From the NCBI GenBank assembly GCA_900758315.1, contig CAAERF010000184.1:1-12675 (forward strand): a DNA stretch of 12,675 bases, written 5' to 3'. Source of the stretch: an uncultured Oscillospiraceae bacterium. Its GTDB lineage: Bacteria; Bacillota; Clostridia; Oscillospirales; Oscillospiraceae. The notes beneath the pieces were generated by a model. That model made no database searches, had not been told where the DNA came from, and saw nothing but the letters and a program-made list of their open reading frames with translations. Of the stretch, positions 6,327 to 11,376 are shown piece after piece. The position numbers and the translations under genes are program-made. The stretch's first letter is position 1. Each line of letters begins with the position of its first letter.

Positions 6327-7099
6327 ACGTTCTCTCCTTTCACGCAGAAACGGGTGCCCACAGGCTTTCCCTCCACAATATCGTACAGGCACTCGGGGTA
6401 GCAGCCGTTGTAGATCACCATCTCCACTCCGGCTTCCGTGGCGATCTCGGCGGCGTGGAGCTTGGTCACCATGCCGCCGGTGGCCAGATCAGACCCCTTC
6501 TCGCCGGCCAGGGCGTAGATCTCCGGCGTCAGCGCCTCCACCCGCTCGATCAGGGTGGCGTTGGGATCGCTCCTGGGATCCGCCGTGTACAGCCCGTTGA
6601 TGTCGGACAGCAGCACCAGCAGGTCCGCGTGGGCGCAGCTGGCCACAATGGCGCCCAGGGTGTCGTTGTCGCCCACGGCGATCTCCTTGGTGGCCACGGT
6701 GTCGTTCTCGTTGATGATGGGCAGGGCGTCCAGCTCCAGCAGCCGGTACAGGGTGTTCTGGAAGTTGTCCTTCCGCTGAGGGTCCAGAATGTCGTCGCCG
6801 GTCAGCAGGATCTGGGCCACCGTGTGGTTGTACTCGCCGAACAGCTTGTCATAGGTGTACATCAGCTCGCACTGGCCCACGGCGGCGGCGGCCTGCTTGG
6901 TGGGCATGTCCGACGGGCGCTGGGACAGCTGGAGTTTTCCCACACCCATGCCGATGGCGCCGGAGGAGACCAGAATGATCTGGTGCCCGGCGTTTTTCAG
7001 GTCGCTGAGCACCTTGCACAGGTGCTCCACGTGGCGGATGTTCAGGTGGCCGGTGGGATGGGCCAGGGTAGAGGTTCCCACTTTGACAACGATTCTCAT
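6323..7099 (-). CDS. proB: Glutamate 5-kinase, short form without PUA domain
   Basis: 258 aa amino-acid-kinase-family protein that phosphorylates glutamate with ATP, the committed step of proline synthesis. It begins MRIVVKVGTSTL (phosphate-binding Lys6) and contains LVSSGAIGMG (44-53), INENDTV (129-135), VGDNDTLGA (142-150), LSDINGLYTADP (164-175) and ATGGMVTKL (206-214). The reading frame stops right after the kinase domain. The RNA-binding-like PUA domain present in the about 365-aa enzymes of E. coli and B. subtilis is absent, a known short architecture in some Firmicutes. The start at 7099 follows GGGGTGA about 6-7 nt upstream, in a 5-nt gap from proC. The TGA overlaps proA by 4 bp, indicating translational coupling of the kinase and reductase, which pass on an unstable intermediate. 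Confidence 0.96.
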   Translation of the reverse strand: MRIVVKVGTSTLAHPTGHLNIRHVEHLCKVLSDLKNAGHQIILVSSGAIGMGVGKLQLSQRPSDMPTKQAAAAVGQCELMYTYDKLFGEYNHTVAQILLTGDDILDPQRKDNFQNTLYRLLELDALPIINENDTVATKEIAVGDNDTLGAIVASCAHADLLVLLSDINGLYTADPRSDPNATLIERVEALTPEIYALAGEKGSDLATGGMVTKLHAAEIATEAGVEMVIYNGCYPECLYDIVEGKPVGTRFCVKGENV

Positions 7100-7104
7100 A
7101 CCGC

Positions 7105-7911
7105 TCACCCCTTTTCCGCCAGCGCCCGGGTTTTCTCGTAGGCGGCGATGACCGCCTCCATGGCGGCGGAGCGCAGTCCGGCCCGCTCCAGAGCGCGGAC
7201 GCCCTGAATGGTGGTTCCCGCAGGGCTGCACACCGCGTCCTTCAGGGCGCCGGGATGCTGGCCGCTTTGCAGGACCAGCTCAGCCGCGCCCGCCAGGGTC
7301 TGAGCGGCGTACTCCTGTGCCTTGGCCCGGGGCAGTCCGCAGGCCACGCCGCCGTCCGCCAGAGCCTCCAGAAAGAGGTAGACGAAGGCGGGACCGCAGC
7401 CGGAGATGGCGCTGCCCGCGTCGATGAGAGCTTCCGGCAGGGCGTCCAGCCGGCCCGCGCCGGCCAGCAGGCCGCAGAATTCCGCAAGCGCATCCGGAGC
7501 GACTCCGGTGGCGCAGTAGAGGATCATGCCCTTGCCGATGGAGACCGGTGTGTTTGGCATGATGCGGATGACCGGGCAGGGCCCGCCGGCCAGCTGCTGT
7601 ACGGTCTCCATGGTCAGCCCGGCGGCCATGGTCACCAGCACGAAGGGGTCCGTACGGCCGGCCAGGGTGGCGGCAATCTCCGCCAGCACCTCTGGCATCA
7701 TCTGTGGCTTGACGCCCAGGAAAATCAGATCACAGCTGCTGGCGATCTCCTGGTTGGTGCGCACCGACCCGCCGATGCGCTGGGCCAGGGCCTCCGCTTT
7801 GGCGGCGGTCCGGTTGGATAAGTAGATGCTGCGGCCTTGCTGCTCCATCGCCGCGGCCAGGGCGCTGCCCATGTTGCCGCAGCCGATCAGGCCTACTGTT
7901 TGAAATCCCAT
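7105..7911 (-). CDS. proC: Pyrroline-5-carboxylate reductase
   Basis: 268 aa, normal family length. ProC reduces 1-pyrroline-5-carboxylate to proline with NAD(P)H, the last step of the pathway whose first two enzymes follow in the same operon. The N-terminal Rossmann motif is GLIGCGNMGSA (GxGxxG at residues 10-15). The middle has FLGVKPQMMPEVL and RIMPNTPVSIGKGM. The C-terminal dimerisation domain shows SGCGPAFVYLFLEALADGG, and the family signature includes SPAGTTIQGVRALERAG. GGAGGAAT lies directly before the ATG at 7911. It is first in the operon behind the promoter at 7963-7991. No T-box or other riboswitch is visible in the short leader, so any proline response must act elsewhere. Confidence 0.97.
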   Translation of the reverse strand: MGFQTVGLIGCGNMGSALAAAMEQQGRSIYLSNRTAAKAEALAQRIGGSVRTNQEIASSCDLIFLGVKPQMMPEVLAEIAATLAGRTDPFVLVTMAAGLTMETVQQLAGGPCPVIRIMPNTPVSIGKGMILYCATGVAPDALAEFCGLLAGAGRLDALPEALIDAGSAISGCGPAFVYLFLEALADGGVACGLPRAKAQEYAAQTLAGAAELVLQSGQHPGALKDAVCSPAGTTIQGVRALERAGLRSAAMEAVIAAYEKTRALAEKG

Positions 7912-7962
7912 GGTATTCCTCCGTCCATCCGATCAAACGCTTACAGGGTTTGTGTTATCCCT

Positions 7963-7991
7963 ATTGTAGAGGAATACGATTCAAAAGTCAA
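7963..7991 (-). promoter_or_regulatory. Promoter of the proCBA operon
   Basis: On the minus strand TTGACT (7991-7986), a 17-bp spacer and TACAAT (7968-7963). The leader to the proC ATG is about 45 nt. The rest of the AT-rich gap up to 8143 shows no gene and no clear terminator for the amidase gene upstream. Confidence 0.85.
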
Positions 7992-8143
7992 TGTTTCATA
8001 CGGAAAATGAACGGTCGAAATGCACAAAAACGAAAAACGGTATTTTTAGACGCAGAATAAAAACGATACTTTAAAAAACGGAGCAAAATCGAGATAAAAT
8101 ACAGGGGAACAAAATAGACGAAAAGTGTACAGTTTAAGAGCGG

Positions 8144-8890
8144 TCAGGGCTGCTCCCGGGTGATGTAGTCCTGGAAGGCGTAGCCGCCGATCCCGTTCCA
8201 CTCCACTACAAACCAGTTTTCATACTGATTCCAGATGGTCAGCCGGGCGCCGTCGTAGCACTGGGCCACGATGGGCGCGTCGACAGAGGGCGCGGCCCGG
8301 ATGTTCAGGTGGCCCCAGGTCAGATCCACAATGCCGGTCTGAGGCGGCTGAGGCTCCAGGAAGGGCAGGTAGAAGTATTGGGTCAGGGCCTTGGCCAGAC
8401 TGCGGGCGATCTCGTACAGGTGGCTCTGAATCCACTCCGCGTCGGACAGGTTGTCGTGGTAGCCCAGCTCCGCCAGCACGCCCGGCGCCCGGACCTTGCT
8501 GACCTCGCCGATGGTGGTGGTGGGCAGGATATTGACCAGCTCCGGATTGGGGTAGATCTCCTTCAGCTGGGCCTGGATCAGCTCTGCGGCCCGCCGGCTT
8601 TCGTAGGAGCTGGGGGAGTAGTAGATGTCGATGCCGGTCAGCGTGCCCGCCAGGTCGCCGGGCGCGGCGTTGGAGTGGAGGGCCAGGTGGAGATCGTACT
8701 GGCCCGAGTTGGAGGCCTCGATGGAGCTGGCGGCGGTCATGTCCGGGGCGTTGCGGGTGAAGGAGATGCCGCTGGCCCGGAGGAAGGGCTCCAACTCGTC
8801 CGCGATCAGGTTCATGTAGTACTCTTCGTTGCCGGTGTTGATGTAGGGGTTGAATTCCTGGGTGGAAGGGGACAGATAGAGAAAGGCCAT
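8144..8890 (-). CDS. N-acetylmuramoyl-L-alanine amidase (Amidase_3-like) with C-terminal SH3-like domain
   Basis: 248 aa. Residues 1-165 form an Amidase_3-type domain that cleaves the bond between muramic acid and L-alanine in peptidoglycan. Visible elements are EEYYMN (Glu22/23 region), the zinc-ligand-type His72 in HLALHSNAAP and the catalytic-type Glu141 in VLAELGYHDN. The usual first zinc motif (DPGHGG) is replaced by LSPSTQEFN, as I recall from a clostridial subfamily. Residues about 185-245 (LNIRAAPSVDAPIV ... WFVVEWNGIGGYAFQDYI) match a bacterial SH3b cell-wall-binding domain. There is no signal peptide or membrane segment, so its route to the wall is unclear: lysis-dependent release, sporulation compartments or a phage-endolysin origin are all possible. 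AGGAGGCG precedes the ATG at 8890. It is divergent from the Nudix gene. Confidence 0.88.
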   Translation of the reverse strand: MAFLYLSPSTQEFNPYINTGNEEYYMNLIADELEPFLRASGISFTRNAPDMTAASSIEASNSGQYDLHLALHSNAAPGDLAGTLTGIDIYYSPSSYESRRAAELIQAQLKEIYPNPELVNILPTTTIGEVSKVRAPGVLAELGYHDNLSDAEWIQSHLYEIARSLAKALTQYFYLPFLEPQPPQTGIVDLTWGHLNIRAAPSVDAPIVAQCYDGARLTIWNQYENWFVVEWNGIGGYAFQDYITREQP

Positions 8891-8965
8891 GTGGGACGCC
8901 TCCTGTTATGTAAAGTGGATGGCCCATCCTATGCCGGAGGGCGGAAAAAAGTGTTTCCGGGCGCC

Positions 8966-8994
8966 TTGCGCTTCCGGTGAGGATGGATTATGAT
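8966..8994 (+). promoter_or_regulatory. Probable promoter of the Nudix gene
   Basis: TTGCGC (8966-8971), a 17-bp spacer and TATGAT (8989-8994). The start point would be near 9001, which fits the GTG start at 9016 and excludes the in-frame GTG at 8977 and ATG at 8983. Confidence 0.6.
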
Positions 8995-9015
8995 AGACGG
9001 GAGAGGAGTGGGACT

Positions 9016-9516
9016 GTGATCAATACAACCCTTTGCTATGTCCAGCGGGACAACCGGTACCTGATGCTGCACCGGGTGAAGAAGGAAAACGATCTGAACC
9101 ACGACAAGTGGATTGGGATCGGCGGCAAGTTCGAGGACAAGGAGAGTCCCGAGGAGTGCCTGCTGCGGGAGGCCAAAGAGGAGACCGGTCTGACCCTGAC
9201 CCGGTACCGCTACCGTGGCCTGGTGACCTTCGTTTCGGACCAGTGGCCTACTGAATACATGCACCTGTTTACGGCGGACGCCTTTGAGGGCGAGATGACT
9301 GCCTGCGACGAGGGCGATCTGGAGTGGGTGGACCTGGACCGGATTCCCCAGCTGCCCCTTTGGGAGGGCGATCAGATCTTTCTGGCCCTGCTGGCCGCGG
9401 AAGCGCCCTTTTTCTCCCTAAAGCTGTCCTATCAGGGCGATCAGTTGGTGTACGCAGCCCTCAATGGAGCCCAGTTGACACTGCCATTTCAGGGTTTTCC
9501 CGCAGGAACTTGCTAA
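9016..9516 (+). CDS. Nudix hydrolase, MutT/8-oxo-dGTP-diphosphatase-like
   Basis: 166 aa from the GTG at 9016, chosen because AGGAG (9004-9008) sits 7 nt upstream, the inferred promoter lies just before it, and family members begin near INTTLCYVQRDNRYLMLHR. The complete Nudix box runs from Gly37 to Leu59 (G-x5-E-x7-REAKEETGL), with Mg-binding glutamates in REAKEE. DKWIGIGGKFE before it is typical of the 8-oxo-dGTP diphosphatase branch. EWVDLDRIPQLPLWEGDQIF follows as in that branch. It probably cleaves a nucleoside diphosphate derivative such as oxidised dGTP; the exact substrate is not determined by the motif. It is transcribed away from the amidase gene, with no visible terminator before the tRNA-Val promoter 15 nt downstream. 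Confidence 0.92.
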   Translation: MINTTLCYVQRDNRYLMLHRVKKENDLNHDKWIGIGGKFEDKESPEECLLREAKEETGLTLTRYRYRGLVTFVSDQWPTEYMHLFTADAFEGEMTACDEGDLEWVDLDRIPQLPLWEGDQIFLALLAAEAPFFSLKLSYQGDQLVYAALNGAQLTLPFQGFPAGTC

Positions 9517-9531
9517 AAAGGCAAAAAAACC

Positions 9532-9560
9532 TTGACTTCCCGCTGCCAGAGCGGTATAAT
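9532..9560 (+). promoter_or_regulatory. Promoter of tRNA-Val
   Basis: TTGACT (9532-9537), a 17-bp spacer and TATAAT (9555-9560), 14 nt before the tRNA. Confidence 0.93.
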
Positions 9561-9574
9561 CATCCTTGTGGCCC

Positions 9575-9651
9575 GGACGATTAGCTCAGCTGGCTAGAGC
9601 ATCCGCTTGACGTGCGGAGGGTCAGCGGTTCAAATCCGTTATCGTCCACCA
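9575..9651 (+). tRNA. tRNA-Val(GAC)
   Basis: 77 nt including an encoded CCA. The acceptor stem GGACGAT (9575-9581) pairs with ATCGTCC (9641-9647), the discriminator is A9648 and CCA is at 9649-9651. The D-arm is GCTCAGCTGGCTAGAGC. The anticodon stem TCCGC/GCGGA encloses TTGACGT with anticodon GAC at 9609-9611. The T-arm is canonical apart from GGTTCAAATCC. Confidence 0.97.
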
Positions 9652-9687
9652 AAAAAGAAGCACCTGCATCGCAGGTGCTTCTTTTTT
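9651..9687. terminator. Symmetric terminator after tRNA-Val, usable from both sides
   Basis: GAAGCACCTGC (9657-9667) pairs perfectly with GCAGGTGCTTC (9671-9681) around a 3-nt loop, flanked by six A (9651-9656) and six T (9682-9687). On the plus strand it ends the tRNA-Val transcript, starting inside the CCA. On the minus strand it would end transcripts of the lipoprotein gene after they cross 9701-9823. Confidence 0.95.
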
Positions 9688-9700
9688 GGTGTTTCGCTCC

Positions 9701-9823
9701 CGTTGGTCGCTTCACCTTTTGGCGATTGGACTTGCTCGGGCGAAGTGAATTCGCCCTGCGCCAAGGTTTTGCCCCGCAAAACGCTTGTGACGCGCGACTC
9801 CGCGCGGTCGCCAGAAGGCAACG
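9701..9823. repeat. Highly structured, self-complementary element (unknown family)
   Basis: A GC-rich, gene-free stretch with nested inverted repeats. An outer stem CGTTG/CAACG (9701-9705, 9819-9823) is followed by CCTTTTGGCGA (9715-9725) with TCGCCAGAAGG (9808-9818), 11 pairs with one G-T. Inside are GGGCGAA/TTCGCCC (9738-9744, 9750-9756), GTTTTGC/GCAAAAC (9766-9772, 9776-9782) and GCGACT/GGTCGC (9794-9799, 9806-9811). An alternative stem TTGGCG/CGCCAA (9719-9724, 9759-9764) competes with the outer stem. It may be a dispersed palindromic repeat or a structured RNA, and on the minus strand it would form the lipoprotein 3' UTR. Open frames across it look spurious. Confidence 0.5.
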
Positions 9824-9844
9824 TAATATCACCTCAGAATTAGT

Positions 9845-10663
9845 TTAGGGATTCTTATACTCAATTTGAGCATTACAGTCTGCATTCCAAGTCTGATCGA
9901 ATGAGACATCTCCATATTTAGTCCCATACACATACGTAGTAGCTGGCCAGCCGTCAGTAGAACCTTCAATAATAATTTTTTGATCGCTGGTCATATCACG
10001 GAACGCAGAAGGTCCGACATAGGAAACAGAGGCTGGAATAGTTAATTGCTCAAGACTTGTACAGCCATAAAAAGCTTGTTTTCCGATTGTAGTTATGCTC
10101 TCGGGAAGTTTGATAGAGTGAAGGGAAGAGCATTCGGAAAATGCAGAGTCAGGAATAGTGGTCATGTCTTCAGAAAGATTAACAGATGTAAGAGAGGCAC
10201 AGCGAGAAAAAACAGAAGGGGAAATTTCTACAAAACTGCTCCCGTCATTAAATGTGATGTTTTCTAGATTGGAACAATTAAAAAATGCGCTCTCCCCAAG
10301 AGTAACTTGCGATTTGTTAAACGTGAGCGTTTTCAACAGAGAGGCATTGTGAAATGCATCCTCACCAATAGAAGAAATATTAATTCCAAATACAACTGAT
10401 TGAATATCAGAGCCATAAAAAGCTTCTTCATAAATTCCAGTTACAGGAATTTCGTTATAGGTGTCGGGGATTACAATATCTACTTCAGAACCGGAATACC
10501 CAGTAACGATGTATGAACCATTAGAAGCCTCATATTCTAACCCTTCTGTTCCTTCTTTTGTACTGGCAGAGCCACTGCTGCCACAGCCGCTGATAAATGC
10601 CAAAATGAAAGCAATAACGCAGATAAAAACGGCACTGTTTTTTCGATTTCCTTTCTTACTCAT
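9845..10663 (-). CDS. Putative lipoprotein with BspA-like leucine-rich repeats (LRR_5)
   Basis: 272 aa. The N-terminus is basic (MSKKGNRKN), then a hydrophobic stretch (residues 11-25) ends in a lipobox ISGC with Cys27, so a membrane-anchored extracellular lipoprotein is expected. After a Ser/Gly-rich linker, about seven repeats of about 23 residues run from residue 62 to 223, with the BspA-type pattern 'SLxxVxLPxSxTxIGxxAFxxC' (for example SLHSIKLPESITTIGKQAFYG). A non-repeat tail ends NAQIEYKNP. Such repeats mediate binding to proteins or surfaces in gut and oral bacteria; the ligand here is unknown. AAAGGAGA precedes the ATG at 10663. The gene is clearly more AT-rich than its neighbours, suggesting recent acquisition. 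I see no good minus-strand -10/-35 pair; TTGACA at 10794-10789 lacks a matching -10. Confidence 0.9.
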   Translation of the reverse strand: MSKKGNRKNSAVFICVIAFILAFISGCGSSGSASTKEGTEGLEYEASNGSYIVTGYSGSEVDIVIPDTYNEIPVTGIYEEAFYGSDIQSVVFGINISSIGEDAFHNASLLKTLTFNKSQVTLGESAFFNCSNLENITFNDGSSFVEISPSVFSRCASLTSVNLSEDMTTIPDSAFSECSSLHSIKLPESITTIGKQAFYGCTSLEQLTIPASVSYVGPSAFRDMTSDQKIIIEGSTDGWPATTYVYGTKYGDVSFDQTWNADCNAQIEYKNP

Positions 10664-10777
10664 AACAATAAGTCTCCTTTCGAATTCGGAATGAGTTTAC
10701 TACAGTTTTGTGTACTATTTGGTAGGCGTGGCTTTATGCGCTAAATTTGACATAATGGATAAAATTTCAATTGACTC

Positions 10778-10806
10778 TTGACTAAAATTGTCAAATAAAG
10801 TATAAT
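10778..10806 (+). promoter_or_regulatory. Orphan plus-strand promoter
   Basis: TTGACT (10778-10783), a 17-bp spacer and TATAAT (10801-10806). The start would be near 10813, directly before a long hairpin; no open reading frame follows. TTGAC (10778-10782) and GTCAA (10790-10794) form an inverted repeat overlapping the -35 and spacer. Confidence 0.7.
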
Positions 10807-10816
10807 AATTGTCGAG

Positions 10817-10869
10817 AGAAGTATTTTGCAAAAAAGTACACTTTTTTGTAAAAATGCTTCTTTATTTTT
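10817..10869 (+). terminator. Long A/T-rich hairpin with U-rich tail
   Basis: AGAAGTATTTT and CAAAAAAGT (10817-10837) pair with ACTTTTTTG and AAAATGCTTCT (10840-10861), about 20 pairs with one G-T and one small bulge, followed by TTTATTTTT (10861-10869). With the promoter just upstream this would make an RNA of only about 55-60 nt. Confidence 0.65.
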
Positions 10870-10995
10870 GTTATTTTTAAATACTGTGCTGTCCGGTAAC
10901 GAAAGGTGAATAAAGACTTTTCGCACTCTTTTGATGCGGCGATTTTAGTCAATTCACTGGCTTCCCGGATTTAGCGTTTTATTGCGTTTCCTCCG

Positions 10996-11024
10996 TTGAC
11001 AAACCGTGGGAAAACGGCTATACT
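10996..11024 (+). promoter_or_regulatory. Promoter of tyrS
   Basis: TTGACA (10996-11001), a 17-bp spacer and TATACT (11019-11024). The T-box leader begins directly downstream. Confidence 0.93.
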
Positions 11025-11030
11025 ATCGGT

Positions 11031-11311
11031 AATTTGGCGTTGATGAGGAAGAGTAGCCGCGTGTACGATGCCCAGAGAGCCTCCGGGTGGTGTGAGGAGG
11101 CGTGAGGCCGCGGTGAATACCCCTCGGAGCCGCTGCCCCAACGGAGCGACGGATTTCCATCTCTCCCAGTAGGCGCAGCCGGCCTGCGGCCGTTATCCCG
11201 CCGGAGTCTTGCACTCCCTGAGGTTCGCCCTGCGAGGGGCCGACGCATCAGAGGTGGTACCGTGCATCTTTGCGCCCTCTGTCCCAGTGCGGACGGAGGG
11301 CTTTACTTTTT
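11031..11311 (+). promoter_or_regulatory. T-box riboswitch, tyrosine-specific
   Basis: Stem I starts with GAGGAAGAGTAG (11045-11056), the conserved GA/AGTA region. The specifier loop is bounded by CCGCG/CGCGG (11057-11061, 11109-11113) and GAGG/CCTC (11045-11048, 11122-11125) and contains GAATACC with specifier TAC at 11118-11120 (Tyr). AGAGAGC at 11074-11080 belongs to the distal Stem I. The T-box sequence AGAGGTGGTACCGTGC starts at 11250, with bulge TGGT (11255-11258) matching the ACCA end expected for tRNA-Tyr. The antiterminator AGAGG/CCTCT (11250-11254, 11276-11280) excludes the terminator stem GCCCTCTGTCC/GGACGGAGGGC (11274-11284, 11291-11301), which is followed by TTTACTTTTT. Uncharged tRNA-Tyr should therefore turn tyrS on. 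Confidence 0.95.
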
Positions 11312-11376
11312 CCGCGGCCTGGCGGTGCGCAGGCCAGGTCCTCCGGTCGGAATCAGAAATAAAGGAGAGAATCACA

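Larger units (their letters stand above)
10664..11030. other. AT-rich intergenic region between the lipoprotein gene and the tyrS leader
   Basis: About 370 bp with no convincing gene. It holds a plus-strand promoter and hairpin unit (10778-10869), a cluster of TTGAC/GTCAA motifs (10747-10794), a further hairpin CGAAAGGT/ACTTTTCG (10900-10907, 10916-10923) and the tyrS promoter (10996-11024). Base composition changes from AT-rich to GC-rich near 10930-10990. Confidence 0.7.

Noticed and set aside
4848..6401. Plus-strand 517-codon frame opposite proA
   Set aside because: Low-complexity Gly/Val/Asp/Gln-rich translation typical of the antisense of a GC-rich gene. It begins inside the reductase gene, and proA has full family motifs on the other strand.
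9575..9651. tRNA-Val as an integration (att) site for the AT-rich island
   Set aside because: No integrase gene and no second copy of the tRNA 3' end were found in the window, so only adjacency supports it.
9639..9821. Minus-strand 60-codon frame 'MPSGDRAESRVTSVLRGKTL...'
   Set aside because: It consists entirely of the inverted-repeat element and the terminator stem, with no ribosome site. Kept only as a hint that the element is repeated elsewhere.
9581..9832. Minus-strand frame containing 'DNGFEPLTLRTSSGCSSQLS'
   Set aside because: This is antisense of tRNA-Val, another classic false gene. It also crosses the terminator and the structured element.
10741..10926. Minus-strand 61-codon frame with a hydrophobic stretch
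   Set aside because: It starts with GTG without a ribosome site and is made largely of the hairpin and promoter sequence on the other strand. The hydrophobicity follows from A/T-rich DNA.
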